Notes: generated by a model from the sequence alone, not told the origin. Shown: positions 1 to 19,905, numbered from the stretch's first letter. The stretch: 64,000 bases of DNA from JACVRW01 sp963808545 (GCA_963808545.1 CAWEGB010000007.1:496001-560000); one strand, 5' to 3'. Numbers and translations are program-made.

Positions 1-228
1 GGGGCCCACGTCGGCCTTCTTCAAGTGGCCGAGGCGCGCCTTCTGCAGGCCCTTCTCCGACGAGGCGCCGAAGGCCAGCTGGAGAGCGTCGTAGCCGTCG
101 CGGTCCTCGCGCCGGATGGCGGTGACGAAGCACGGGCCGGCCTCGATCACGGTCACGCGCTCGACGTGCCCGTCCTCTGAGTCGAAGACCTGCGTCATGC
201 CCAGTTTCCTTCCCAGCAGCCCGGCCAT
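1..228 (-). CDS. rplC: 50S ribosomal protein L3, N-terminal part (cut by window edge)
   Basis: The first 76 codons of L3, an early-assembling protein of the large subunit near the peptidyl-transferase centre. The N-terminus reads MAGLLGKKLGMTQVF, the universal L3 start, followed by the VIEAGPCFVTAIR region. The start ATG shares one base with the rpsJ stop (TGATG), so it is translationally coupled in the S10 operon order rpsJ-rplC. The gene runs off the left end of the window. Confidence 0.93.
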   Translation of the reverse strand, partial: MAGLLGRKLGMTQVFDSEDGHVERVTVIEAGPCFVTAIRREDRDGYDALQLAFGASSEKGLQKARLGHLKKADVGP

Positions 229-551
229 CAGATCAGCTGTATCTGGATGTCCACGCCGGCCGGTAGGTGATCGAGGCGCTGCAGCGAGTCCACCGTCTTG
301 GGGGTGGGCTGCAGGATGTCGATCAGCCGCTTGTGCGTGCGGATCTCGAAGTGCTCGCGGGAGTCCTTGTCCTTGAACGGCCCGCGGATCACGCAGTAGA
401 CGTTCTTCTCGGTGGGCAGCGGCACGGGCCCGGACACGGTGGCGCCGGTGCGCACGGCCGTGTCCACGATCTCCTTGGCGGCCGTCTCGATCGCCGAGTG
501 GTCGTAGGCCTTGAGCCGGATGCGGATCTTGTTCTGCGTGAGTGTTGCCAT
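228..551 (-). CDS. rpsJ: 30S ribosomal protein S10
   Basis: Complete S10 of 107 aa, the normal length. It belongs to the 30S head and, as NusE, takes part in antitermination complexes. The sequence has the canonical IRIRLKAYDH start, the KNVYCVIRGPFKDKDSREHFEIRTHKR core (quoted in part: GPFKDKDSREHFEIR) and the LPAGVDIQI end. It lies 75 bp downstream of tuf and overlaps rplC by one base, the classical fusA-tuf-rpsJ-rplC order. Confidence 0.97.
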   Translation of the reverse strand: MATLTQNKIRIRLKAYDHSAIETAAKEIVDTAVRTGATVSGPVPLPTEKNVYCVIRGPFKDKDSREHFEIRTHKRLIDILQPTPKTVDSLQRLDHLPAGVDIQIQLI

Positions 552-626
552 GGTGTGCGTCTGAGACAGACTGAAGGGCGGGCTCGAGACTGACGCCCGC
601 CCCTCAATGAATCATCTGTCCGAGGT

Positions 627-1814
<1,188 letters not shown>

Positions 1815-1889
1815 CTCGAACTACCCCTTTCTAAAAGAACACTCGGGTTCGGACCCGAACTTGCGAAACATACTCGGTTTACTCACGCT

Positions 1890-4004
<2,115 letters not shown>

Positions 4005-4034
4005 GTGTCCTTGTTGCTTTCCGTCTCAGAGCAG

Positions 4035-4055
4035 AAAAAAGGCCCTTTCCGGGCC
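4035..4055 (-). terminator. Terminator-like hairpin in the fusA leader (possible attenuator)
   Basis: Read on the minus strand: a 5-bp pure GC stem (GGCCC / GGGCC), loop GGAAA, then six T residues. This is a short but canonical Rho-independent terminator. It ends about 30 nt before the fusA ATG and points towards fusA. No minus-strand gene lies between it and rpsG, so it either stops read-through from rpsL-rpsG or attenuates fusA itself. Confidence 0.55.
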
Positions 4056-4241
4056 CAGTGCTACGTGCGGCGACTAACCCGGGCGATCTCTATGTGGAAT
4101 AGGACTCCATCGGTGTGAGCAACCGCCTGCCCTCGCGTGGCTGAGCGAGGCCGTGGGCGGCTGGGAGGAGCCGCCCGCGAAGCGATCCCCGATGGTAGCA
4201 GGCGATCCCGGGTCAAATCCGGGCTGCAAGCGGCGCCGCGA

Positions 4242-4688
4242 GTGGTCACGGCGGTGGGCATCGTGGCCGCGTTGCTGCTCGTGGCGAGCGAGTTCCTGGC
4301 GGTGGCCTCGGTGGACGTCGCCGACGGGAGCTGCGAGGTCATTCAGGACACCGATCCCGCGCTGGCCGACCGCTGCGAGCTGAGTGGGTTCGAGCGAAAC
4401 GGAGGTGCGTTCCTGCTCCTGGCGGCGCTTGCCGCCGTGATGGCCTGGGGCGCGGGGATCGGCCGCTCACGGCCGGCCGCCGCGGCCCTCGCCGTCATCG
4501 GTGTGCTGGTGCTCGGCTGGGCGCTGCTGGTGGACCTGCCCGTGACCAACGACACCGGCGCCCTGGGACGCAACTTCGACGGCGCGTTCGCCTCGGCGGG
4601 GCCGGGCTTCACGCTCGAGCTGCTGGGCGGCGCCCTGGCCCTCGTGGCCGGCCTCGCCGGACTCGTGCGGCGGTCCTCCGCAGCCTGA
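4242..4688 (+). CDS. Small integral membrane protein of unknown function
   Basis: About 148 aa if started at the GTG at 4242; the frame is open from a GTG at 4137, but those extra 35 residues are Arg/Gly-rich and look non-coding. It shows an N-terminal membrane segment (VGIVAALLLVASEFLAVASV), a Cys-containing extracytoplasmic loop (SCEVI...RCEL, a possible disulphide), then three more hydrophobic segments. The length and four-helix layout resemble many actinobacterial membrane proteins but I recognise no family. It lies on the opposite strand inside the str operon, upstream of a secreted glycosidase-like gene. Confidence 0.6.
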   Translation: MVTAVGIVAALLLVASEFLAVASVDVADGSCEVIQDTDPALADRCELSGFERNGGAFLLLAALAAVMAWGAGIGRSRPAAAALAVIGVLVLGWALLVDLPVTNDTGALGRNFDGAFASAGPGFTLELLGGALALVAGLAGLVRRSSAA

Positions 4689-4714
4689 CACCATCCTCGG
4701 TGTTGATCGTCTTG

Positions 4715-5716
4715 ATGAGGTTGCTTGGTGTGCTGGCCGGGCTCGTCGTCGTCCTGGCGCAGCCGGGCGCTGCGCTCGCCCAGGCGCCGGCCGGCCCACA
4801 CGTGGCCGTCGGGATCAGCGAGCAGAGCCCTGCGTTCTTCGGCGACTCCCGCTTTCGCGCCACCGGCATCCGCCACGCCCGGCTGATCGTGCCCTTCGAC
4901 CTGGTCCGAGCCGGCGGCGACCAGCTGGCCGGCGCCGACGCCTGGCTCGCTGAGGCGCGACAGCGCGAGATCGAGCCGCTCGTGACCTTCGCCCACTCCA
5001 GTCGCCGCGGGCGCCAGTTCAAGCTGCCCTCGGTGAGGGCTTACATCGCCCGGGTGCGCGAGTTCCGGCGCCGCTACCCGTGGGTGCGCGAGCTGTCCAC
5101 CTGGAACGAGGCCAACCTCCGCACCGTCCAGCCCACAGCAAGGAATCCACGCCGCACGGCCGCCTTCTACCGCGCGCTACGGCGAGACTGCGTGATCGCC
5201 GGCTGCAAGGTGGTGGCGGTGGAGGTGCAGCTCACCGGCTCCTCGCGGACCTGGCAATGGGTGCGCCGGTTCCGCCGGGCCGCCGGGCGCGGCCCGCACG
5301 TCTGGGGCGTGCACAACTACCCCGACGTCACGCGGCTGAGCCGGCGCAACACCGGCATCTTCCTGCGCCGGGTGCGCCGCGACGCGGTCTGGATCACCGA
5401 GACCGGCGGCATCGTGCGCTTCCGCAAGTCCTGGCCGTTCGACGAGCGCCGCGCCGCCCGCGCGGTGCGGCACAGCTTCCGCCTCGCGGCATCGTCACGC
5501 CGCATCAAGCGCATGTACCTCTACAACTGGCGGGCCGACCTGGTCAACCGCCGCTGGGACTCGGGGATTCTCGCCGCCGACGGCAGCGAGCGCCGCGCCT
5601 ACGGCGAGCTGCTCGACGGCCTCGCGCTGCCGCGGTTCAGGCCACCGCCGCCGCCGGTGGTGCCGATGGCGGAGCCGGATCCGGAGCCGCCCTCGGGCGT
5701 GGACGGCGACGACTGA
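4715..5716 (+). CDS. Secreted glycoside-hydrolase-like TIM-barrel protein
   Basis: About 333 aa. An N-terminal signal peptide (LLGVLAGLVVVLAQPGAALAQA) is followed by a (beta/alpha)8-like domain. Two acidic motifs fit clan GH-A retaining glycosidases: STWNEAN (general acid Glu after Asn, about residue 135) and VWITETGG (nucleophile Glu, about residue 228). NYPD and YLYNWRAD fit the later strands. The tail is Pro-rich and acidic. I use the ATG at 4715; a GTG at 4700 is also in frame. Substrate unknown. It lies in the wrong orientation between rpsG and fusA. Confidence 0.7.
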   Translation: MRLLGVLAGLVVVLAQPGAALAQAPAGPHVAVGISEQSPAFFGDSRFRATGIRHARLIVPFDLVRAGGDQLAGADAWLAEARQREIEPLVTFAHSSRRGRQFKLPSVRAYIARVREFRRRYPWVRELSTWNEANLRTVQPTARNPRRTAAFYRALRRDCVIAGCKVVAVEVQLTGSSRTWQWVRRFRRAAGRGPHVWGVHNYPDVTRLSRRNTGIFLRRVRRDAVWITETGGIVRFRKSWPFDERRAARAVRHSFRLAASSRRIKRMYLYNWRADLVNRRWDSGILAADGSERRAYGELLDGLALPRFRPPPPPVVPMAEPDPEPPSGVDGDD

Positions 5717-5798
5717 GGTTGCGAGAGCTGTCCGGGATTCACCCCCCAGGAGGGGGTCAAGTCAGGACAGCGGCTCAAGCGGAGCGCGCCGGCGGCGC

Positions 5799-5952
5799 CT
5801 ACCAGCGGTAGTGGTGTCAGCCCACCGCTGGGAGCAGGGCGGCGAGAGCCGAGCAGAGCAAGGACGCAGGTCGCGAAGCGTGCTCTGCACGCGAGTCGGC
5901 CGAGGACGCCGCTATGCGACGGCTATCGCCGTTCTGCTACCAGCGGTAGTGG
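5799..5952. repeat. 16-bp direct repeat of the rpsG 3' end flanking 122 bp
   Basis: The 16 bases at 5937-5952 encode the last codons and stop of rpsG (HYRW-stop). They occur again, identical and in the same orientation, at 5799-5814. The 122 bp between the copies have no ORF I can support. This could be a target-site-like duplication or a recombination scar. A 6-bp inverted repeat (5741-5746 with 5752-5757) lies further towards the glycosidase-like gene but has no T-run. Confidence 0.6.
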
Positions 5953-6407
5953 GCGAAGGCCTTGTTCGCCTGGGCCATGCGGAAGATGTCGTCCTTGCGC
6001 TTGTACGCGCCGCCCTGCTGGGACGAGGCGTCGGCCAGCTCGCCGGCCAGGCGCTCTGACATCGACTTCTCTCGGCGGTTGCGCGAGAACTCCACGAGCC
6101 AGCGCACCGCGAGTGTGCGGGCGCGGCGCTGCGGTACCTCGACCGGTACCTGGTAGGTGGCGCCGCCGACGCGGCGGGAGCGCACCTCGAGGGTCGGGGT
6201 CAGCGCCTTGATCGAGTCCTCGAGCGCCGGCACCGGGTCGTTGTTGGTGCGGCGGGACAGCATGTCGAGGGCGTCGTAGACGGTCTTCTCGGCGACGGAC
6301 TTCTTGCCGTCGATCATCACCTTGTTGATCACCTGCTGCACGAGCTTCGACCCGTACATGGGATCAGGCTCGATCGGGCGAACCCCTGGTGCTGCGCGGC
6401 GAGGCAT
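5937..6407 (-). CDS. rpsG: 30S ribosomal protein S7
   Basis: S7, 156 aa, full length; it nucleates assembly of the 30S head. Recognisable pieces are MPRRAAPGVRPIEPDP, the GKKSVAEKTVYDAL helix, GGATYQVPVEV and the RWLVEFSRNR helix, ending HYRW. It starts 2 bp after the rpsL stop, so it is an operon partner. The terminal 16 bp are duplicated 122 bp downstream. Confidence 0.97.
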   Translation of the reverse strand: MPRRAAPGVRPIEPDPMYGSKLVQQVINKVMIDGKKSVAEKTVYDALDMLSRRTNNDPVPALEDSIKALTPTLEVRSRRVGGATYQVPVEVPQRRARTLAVRWLVEFSRNRREKSMSERLAGELADASSQQGGAYKRKDDIFRMAQANKAFAHYRW

Positions 6408-6409
6408 CT

Positions 6410-6805
6410 CTACTTGGCCTTTGCTCCGTACATCGAGCGCGACTTGCGGCGCTCCGATACGCCGGCGGCATCGAGGGTGCCGCGCACGACCTTGTAGCGC
6501 ACACCCGGGAGGTCCTTCACGCGGCCACCGCGCACCAGCACCACCGAGTGCTCCTGAAGGTTGTGGCCCTCACCGGGGATGTAGGCGGTGACCTCCATCT
6601 GGTTGGTGAGGCGCACGCGGGCGACCTTGCGCAGAGCCGAGTTCGGCTTCTTGGGCGTGGTCGTATACACGCGCGTGCATACGCCGCGACGCTGCGGCGC
6701 GGCGTTGCGCTTCTTGCGGCCCTGACCGGACTTGAGGCCCGGGGTGGCGACCTTCTTCTTGGGCTTGCTGCGGCCCTTGCGGACGAGCTGATTGATGCTT
6801 GGCAT
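6410..6805 (-). CDS. rpsL: 30S ribosomal protein S12
   Basis: S12, 131 aa, a decoding-centre protein. It has the invariant TTTPKKPNSALRK segment (Lys52/Lys53, the position of streptomycin-resistance mutations, wild type here), YIPGEGHNLQEHS and GRVKDLPGVRY (Lys97, also wild type). It is first in the rpsL-rpsG pair; the space to the divergent hydrolase gene (6806-6851) must hold its promoter. Confidence 0.97.
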   Translation of the reverse strand: MPSINQLVRKGRSKPKKKVATPGLKSGQGRKKRNAAPQRRGVCTRVYTTTPKKPNSALRKVARVRLTNQMEVTAYIPGEGHNLQEHSVVLVRGGRVKDLPGVRYKVVRGTLDAAGVSERRKSRSMYGAKAK

Positions 6806-6851
6806 GCGGCGGGTGATGGTAGCAGCGGCGACTCCCTAGGCTTCCCGGCCC

Positions 6852-7682
6852 ATGACCCTCGACCAGCACCGCGGCGGCTCGGGCGAGCCGCTCGTCCTCG
6901 TACACGGAATCGGTCACACCTGGCGCGGCTTCATCCCGATGCTGCCGCTGCTCGAACCCCGTTTCGACGTGCTCGCGGTGGACCTCCCCGGCTTCGGCCA
7001 CTCGCCGCCGCTGAACAACGGCCGGGCGCCCACGCCCGAGGTCTTGGCCGACGCGGTGGAGGAGGCGATGGACGCCGCCGGCTTCGGCACCGCCCACGTG
7101 GCCGGCAACTCGCTGGGCGGCTGGATCGCCCTCGAGCTCGCCCGCCGCGGCCGGGCCCGCACCTGCACCGCGCTGTCGCCCGCGGGTCTGGCGCACCGGC
7201 GCGAGCGCGACCTCGCGCGCTCGGTCCTGCTGTCCATGCGCTGGCTGGCCCAGAACGCGCCGGCGCCCGAGCCGCTGCTGCGCAACCCGGTCACGCGGGC
7301 GATCTTCGCCGGCCCGACGCTCGGCAGGCCGTGGCGGTGCGAGCCGGACGACCTGATCGAGCAGACTCGCCTGTTCGCCGACGCACCGGGCTTCGACGCC
7401 ACCCTGACCCACACCCTCGATCGCCAGGTGGCCGGCCTGCCGGAGATCAGCTGCCCCGTGCTGGTGCTCTGGGGAACGAAGGACGTGATCCTGATCCCGC
7501 GCCAGGGGCGCCGCTTCGAGCGGCTCATCCCCGGCTGCGAGCTGCGCTACCTGAAGGGCCTGGGCCACGTGCCCATGTCGGATGACCCCGAGCTCCTGGC
7601 CGGGGCCATCACCGAGTTCGCTCTCGGCGGGGCTAGGCCTGAGCCGCGTTCGCCCGTGCGGCCCGCAGCGGCGCCGGCGTAA
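6852..7682 (+). CDS. Alpha/beta-fold hydrolase
   Basis: 276 aa, cytoplasmic (no signal peptide). Typical hydrolase order: LVLVHGIGHTWRG (oxyanion-hole HG), DLPGFGHS, nucleophile elbow GNSLGG (Ser near residue 94), VLVLWGTKD, and GLGHVPM with the catalytic His near residue 238. The substrate cannot be told; the family includes esterases, haloperoxidases and C-C hydrolases. It is divergent from rpsL, and its 3' end overlaps the convergent transporter gene by 50 bp. Confidence 0.85.
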   Translation: MTLDQHRGGSGEPLVLVHGIGHTWRGFIPMLPLLEPRFDVLAVDLPGFGHSPPLNNGRAPTPEVLADAVEEAMDAAGFGTAHVAGNSLGGWIALELARRGRARTCTALSPAGLAHRRERDLARSVLLSMRWLAQNAPAPEPLLRNPVTRAIFAGPTLGRPWRCEPDDLIEQTRLFADAPGFDATLTHTLDRQVAGLPEISCPVLVLWGTKDVILIPRQGRRFERLIPGCELRYLKGLGHVPMSDDPELLAGAITEFALGGARPEPRSPVRPAAAPA

Positions 7683-8505
7683 GCGCGGCGGCCACGATCA
7701 CCAGCACGAAGGCGAAGCTCTGAAGCACGATGCCGACGGTGGTGCCCGGCATCGGGTCGCCGAACACGAGGATCCCGCCGCTGATGGCCGTCACGTTGGC
7801 GGCCGCGCTCGTGAGCGTGATCACCGGAACGGCCTCACCCTTCTGCAGCCCTCGCGCCGATGCGTAGAAGGCGATCACCGAGGCGAGCACGCAGGTGAGC
7901 AGCCAGGGCGAGACCATTCCGAGCACGCCCTCCTGACCCATCGAGGTGGTGAGCGCCTTGATGGCCACGTCGGAGACGCCGAAGAGGATGCCCGCCGCGG
8001 TGCCCAGCATCACGCCGTGATGCTCGTGTGAGCCGAGCTTCTTGGACAGGACGAGGGCCGTACCGAGCACCAGCAGTGCCGACTCGAAAGCGATCATGCC
8101 CGCGAGCGAGTAGCTCGAGTGGCCCCCGCCGCTGGTGGGCAGGGTCACGGCGAGCAGGACGAGCCCGAGCGCGGTGAGGCCGACTCCGGCCCACTGGCGG
8201 GTGCCCACCGAGCAGCCGAAGAAGCGCTCGGCCAGGACGGTCAGGAAGACGAGGCCACCGGCGATCACGGCCTGGACGATCGACAGCGGGGCCATGGCGA
8301 GGGCGCCCACGTGGAAGATCCAGGCGATCAGCGCGACCAGCATGCCGACCGCGAACCACTTCGAGCGGAAGAGGCCCACGGCGCTGGCCACGGGATGCTT
8401 GAGCGACACGTCGGGCGCGGCGCAGGCGCCGCGATGCTTGAGGAGGAAGCCGACGTTGGTGGCGAATGCGCACAGCAACGCAAGCACGATTCCGAGTTGG
8501 AGCAT
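7633..8505 (-). CDS. DMT-superfamily (EamA/NIPA-like) membrane transporter
   Basis: 290 aa with about nine or ten hydrophobic helices: MLQLGIVLALLCAFATNVG, VGMLVALIAWIFHVGAL, MAPLSIVQAVIAGGLVFLT, VGLTALGLVLLAV and later segments. The MAPLSIVQA motif and the two-fold repeat fit DMT/NIPA-like proteins (substrates include Mg2+ and metabolites). The transported substrate cannot be inferred. The gene overlaps the hydrolase gene tail-to-tail, so the two transcripts are antisense at their 3' ends. Confidence 0.8.
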   Translation of the reverse strand: MLQLGIVLALLCAFATNVGFLLKHRGACAAPDVSLKHPVASAVGLFRSKWFAVGMLVALIAWIFHVGALAMAPLSIVQAVIAGGLVFLTVLAERFFGCSVGTRQWAGVGLTALGLVLLAVTLPTSGGGHSSYSLAGMIAFESALLVLGTALVLSKKLGSHEHHGVMLGTAAGILFGVSDVAIKALTTSMGQEGVLGMVSPWLLTCVLASVIAFYASARGLQKGEAVPVITLTSAAANVTAISGGILVFGDPMPGTTVGIVLQSFAFVLVIVAAALTPAPLRAARANAAQA

Positions 8506-8632
8506 GAGTTATCTAAGGAGTGTGGTCTGGTTCAGCGTTCTAGGGGAAAGGCGGACTCCCCCATCCGATAGTTCGTCCTATCGGCCCCCACGCCTCCCGC
8601 TTGAACGAGAAGGCGCCTAAGTCGTCAACCTA

Positions 8633-9172
8633 ATGGCTGCCCGTCAACGGCAAAACGAAACTTTGCAACAACACACACACGACACACGACCAATCCTGTT
8701 CCTCGACGTGGACGGGGTGATCAGCCTCTTCGGGTTCCGACCCGGAGAGGACACCCTGCCCGGCCCCCTGCACTGGATTGACGGTGTCGCTCACTGCATC
8801 CCCGAGGACAACGGGGCGAGACTGGTCAGGCTAGCTGAAGGGTTCGACCTTGTTTGGGCAACCGGGTGGGAGGAACGCGCCAATGATCATCTGCCGTGGC
8901 TGCTCAAGCTGCCCTTCCGCAGCCTGCCGGTGCTCACCTTCGACGGCCGCGCCGTGTTCGGCTCGGCCCACTGGAAGCTCGACGCGATCGAGGAATACGC
9001 GTATCAGCGCCCGGCTGCCTGGGTCGACGACAACCTCGACGAGGAGTGCCGGGAGTGGGCGGCAATGCGCGCCGTGCCCACCCTGCTGGTGGAGACGAGT
9101 CCCGCGGTCGGGCTCACCGACGAGCACGTGACGCAGTTGCTCGACTGGGCGGCCGGCCTGCGCCAGGCATGA
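8633..9172 (+). CDS. HAD-like protein (Swiss-Army-Knife RNA-repair-type HAD domain)
   Basis: 179 aa. HAD motif I ILFLDVDGV (nucleophile Asp near residue 25), motif II-like VWATGWEERAN, a conserved Lys in HWKLDAIEEYA, and motif IV PAAWVDDNLDEE. This set fits the HAD_SAK family named from RNA-repair fusion proteins; free-standing members are common in Actinobacteria and their substrate is unknown. The first 18 residues are polar, so the true start may be downstream of the ATG used here. It converges on rpoC. Confidence 0.75.
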   Translation: MAARQRQNETLQQHTHDTRPILFLDVDGVISLFGFRPGEDTLPGPLHWIDGVAHCIPEDNGARLVRLAEGFDLVWATGWEERANDHLPWLLKLPFRSLPVLTFDGRAVFGSAHWKLDAIEEYAYQRPAAWVDDNLDEECREWAAMRAVPTLLVETSPAVGLTDEHVTQLLDWAAGLRQA

Positions 9173-9217
9173 TGTAGGGCGTGGGGTCGAGAGGCCGCTG
9201 GCAGCGACTAGCGCAAG

Positions 9218-9241
9218 ACGGGCCGCCCGAAGGCGGCCCGT
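9218..9241 (-). terminator. rpoC terminator-like hairpin
   Basis: Perfect 10-bp stem with a C(UUCG)G tetraloop on the minus strand, 29 bp past the rpoC stop and between two convergent genes. There is no long T-run (CTTGC follows), so it may work as a weak or bidirectional terminator or as a 3' stabiliser. Confidence 0.6.
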
Positions 9242-9269
9242 CCGAGACTTGCGTGCGGCGTAACCGGCG

Positions 9270-13340
<4,071 letters not shown>

Positions 13341-13348
13341 TCGGTCCC

Positions 13349-16957
<3,609 letters not shown>

Positions 16958-17189
16958 GACGGCAACTCCTTCGAGTCAGTTGAGACAACGGCGGGCGAGG
17001 GCGAAACGGGCGCAAAGCGCGACCGACCAGAATAGCAGACCGAAGCCCGCCCCCACAAGGGGCGGTTGCGCGCCCACGCGTGGTGGGCTCGCCCGGCCAT
17101 CACGGACCCCGTCCCGAGGCGCCGAGAGTATGTGTCGGCGCGGCTAACGAGGGACGGCTACGGCTATAGGCCGACGGCCAGGATAGCGG

Positions 17190-17699
17190 CTATTCGTTCA
17201 TTTGGGCTCGCGCAGCCAGGGCCACCATCGCCGCCGAGTACAACGAGTGGGGCACGCGGAAGCTGCGGCGCGTCAGCGGGCGCAGCAGGGTCACGCCGGT
17301 GCCCACGGCCAGGTCGCGGGCGAAATGGGCCAGCCCGCCGGCGGCCGCGCCCCGCGCGTACTCCCCGAGCGGTCCTCTGGCCGCGGCGCCGATCAGGGCC
17401 GGGAGGGCCAGGGCCAGCAGGCCGTGGGTGACCGGCCGGGGATCGTCCACCTGGGGCAGCGTGCGCGAGAACAAGAGCGGGACGTGGTCCACGTCGGGCA
17501 GCACCGAGCCGGCCATGAAGCCGGCCGACCACTCGGGCGAGCGCTCGGGGAGATTCAGGAGCACCAGGGCGCCGGTGGCCACGTGGGCGGGCTCGTCGAA
17601 CACGCCGACCAGGAGCCACGGCGGGCGGGCGTGCCGGATCGTCAGGTCCGCGGCCAGCACCGTGGTCACCGCCGCGAGCGCGATCGTCCGGCGGCTCAC
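17190..17699 (-). CDS. YdjM-like predicted membrane-bound metal-dependent hydrolase
   Basis: 169 aa from a GTG whose first bases overlap the stop of the upstream VOC gene (GTGA). Hydrophobic throughout: an N-terminal TM (TIALAAVTTVLAADL), FDEPAHVATGALVLL, and the metal-site-like motif GSVLPDVDHVPLL typical of the YdjM/PF04307 family, then ARDLAVGTG and VPHSLYSAAMVALAA. Family members are predicted to be membrane hydrolases with poorly known substrates. The GTGA overlap supports translational coupling with the VOC gene. Confidence 0.7.
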   Translation of the reverse strand: MSRRTIALAAVTTVLAADLTIRHARPPWLLVGVFDEPAHVATGALVLLNLPERSPEWSAGFMAGSVLPDVDHVPLLFSRTLPQVDDPRPVTHGLLALALPALIGAAARGPLGEYARGAAAGGLAHFARDLAVGTGVTLLRPLTRRSFRVPHSLYSAAMVALAARAQMNE

Positions 17700-18095
17700 C
17701 GGCTCTGGTACGAGATCAGCTCGAGCAGGCTGCCGTCGGGGTCGCGGAAGTAGACGCTCGTGCCCTCGTCGCGGCCGCCGTAGCGAGTGACCGGTCCCTC
17801 CTCGATCTCCACCTCGTGGGCGTTCAGATGCTCTTGGGCCGTCTCGATCGGCCCGTCCCACACGAGGCAGAGGTCGGCGCCGCCGGGCTCGGCAGGCCGC
17901 TGCGCAATCGGGTGCGGGTCCATGCCGGGCCCATGGACGTTCAGCTGCTGGTGCACCGAAGCGGTAGTGCCGTGACGGCCCACCGTCGCCCTTGTCGATC
18001 AGCTCCGCGCCGAGCACGTCGCGGTAGAACGCGTTCGAGCGCTCCCAGTCGGAGACGTGGATCACCACGTGGTCGAGGCGAGGCGGCGCTCTCAC
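17696..18095 (-). pseudogene. VOC-family (glyoxalase/dioxygenase-fold) protein, one frameshift
   Basis: The N-terminal half (LDHVVIHVSDWERSNAFYRDVLGAEL) is in one frame and the C-terminal half (GGADLCLVW...TSVYFRDPDGSLLELISY) in another. The switch lies at about 17945-17985, between HYRFGA and the LNVHGPG segment. Joined, it is a normal VOC protein of about 130 aa with metal-ligand positions His (near residue 9) and the late Glu in SLLELI. A single indel is enough to explain it, so it may be functional in the organism. Confidence 0.7.
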
Positions 18096-18106
18096 GCCGC
18101 GGAATG

Positions 18107-19905
18107 CTACGGGCGCTCAGCGTGGCGGCGCTGCCACCGCCGCGACGGGTCGGCTCGGCGGCGGCCAGCAGCGCGGCCGCGCCGGCGGAACTCGATCGCG
18201 GTGACCGCGCCGATCTCCTCCATCGGCTCGCCGAAGGTGTGGCCGTAGTGCTGGCGAGCGCCTGGCCCTCGGCCGACGCGATGAAGGCGGGCTCCGCCGT
18301 CGTTCCCGTGTCCATGTTGCGCTCGACCGCCCGCGGCCGCGCGATCGCCTGCGGCAGAGTCGCGTTCAGGTCGAGCCGCTCCAGCAGCACCTGGAGCACG
18401 GTAGCCCGGGATGGTCGAGCCGCCCGGCGAGCCGATGGCGATGTAGGGCTTGCCGTTGCGCGTGACGATCGTCGGGCTCATCGAGCTGCGCGGGCGCTTC
18501 TTGCCGTCGGCGCGGTTGGGGGCGGTGGTCGAGTCGAACTCGAAGTCGGTGAGCTCGTTGTTGAGCAGGAACCCGTAGCCCGGGCACCACGATCCCGTTG
18601 CCGCCGGTGGACTCGATGGTGAAGGTGTACGACACCACCGTGCCCTCCTTGTCCGACACCACGAGGTGGGTGGTCGACTGGCGGGGATGGGAGACGGTGG
18701 CCGACTGGCCGGCCGCCGCGCCTGATGTCGTCGGGGTCGCCGGGCTCCACCGGGCTGGTGGCCGCCCGAGTGGGATTGATCAGCGCGCGCCGCTGGGCGG
18801 CGAAGCTGTCGGAGAGCAGACCTCGCAGCGGCACGTCGAAGAACTCGGGGTCGGCCAGGAACGCGCGCGCGGTCGGCGTAGGCGAGCCGCTCGGACTCGA
18901 GCAGCAGGTGGAGCGCGCGGGTGCGGTCGGCCGCGAGGTCGCCGTAGCCCTCCAGGATGTTGAGGACCTCGCCCACTGTGCTCCCGCCGCTCGACGGCGG
19001 TGCCATGCCCCACACGTCGAGTCCGCGGTAGCGCACGCGGGTCGGCTTGCGCCGGATCGCCTCGTAGCTGCGAGGTCGGAGAGCTCGAGCAGCCCCGGGC
19101 GCCAGACGTGGTCGGCCGTCGGGGGCGATCGGAGGCTTCTGGGCGGCGGCGACGATGGCCTTCGCCAGGTCGCCGCGGTAGAAGGCGCGGGCGCCCCCGT
19201 CGGCGATCAGCTTGTAAGTGCGGGCGAGGTCGCGGTTGCGCAGCCGGTGGCCGACGTCGCGCGGGGTGCCGTCCGCGTCGAGGTAGAGGGCGGCGGTCGA
19301 CGGAACGTCGTCGAACCACGGGACGGCGGCCTCGGTCTGGGAGACGAAGGTCTCGTCGACGGCGAAGCCCCGGCGCGCGGTGCGGATACCGGGCCTCGAG
19401 CGATCTTCTTCAGCGACCAGGTCCCGTACTGGTCGAGCGCCCTGTCCCAGCCGGCAACCGTCCCGGGCACACCGGCCGACAGCCCGCTCCAGCGCGCCGG
19501 GGCGAACTCCAGCGGGGTGCCGTTCTCGATGAACGAGTCGGGCCGCATCGCGGCCGGCGACTCCTCGCGGGAGTCGATGGTCGTGACCTTCCCGCCCGGC
19601 GTGCGGATGACCATGAACCCGCCACCGCCGATCCCGCACGAATAGGGCTCGGTTACGCCAAGTACGGCGGCCGCGGCCACCGCGGCGTCGACCGCGTTGC
19701 CGCCCCGGCGCAGTGTCCGGATGGCGGCCTTGGTGCCCTTCAGGTCAACCGTGGCGGCGGCGCCGTCGCGGCCGGCGGCGGTCGCCTGCTTGGTGGTTGC
19801 GCCCCTGTCGGCAAGCGCGATCTGAGGATCGAACAGGACCACGGCCACCATCGCGGCGAGAAGAAGTCGGACGATCAGGACGGTGTCTGTGCGCTGGGCG
19901 GCCAC
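18107..19905 (-). pseudogene. Gamma-glutamyltransferase, multiply frameshifted
   Basis: Export signal (IVRLLLAAMVAVVLFDPQIALA), then GGNAVDAAVAAAAVLGVTEP and GIGGGGFM, canonical for GGT. The homology then hops between frames: KLIADGGARAFYRGDLA and MAPPSSGGSTVGEVLNILEG in one, HVWRPGLLELSDL in another, the catalytic STTHLVVSDKEG (nucleophile Thr, TTH codons at 18666-18674) in another, GFLLNNELTDFEF and SPGGSTIPG next, then LNATLPQAIARPR. At least six single-base shifts are needed. All the motifs survive, which suggests indel errors or very recent decay. Start taken as GTG 19905; the ATG at 19989 overlaps the rplL terminator. Confidence 0.75.

Noticed and set aside
4205..4225. tRNA T-arm-like stem-loop
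   Set aside because: No acceptor, D or anticodon arm around it.
5741..5757. 6-bp GC hairpin after the glycosidase-like gene
   Set aside because: No T-run; too short to call a terminator.
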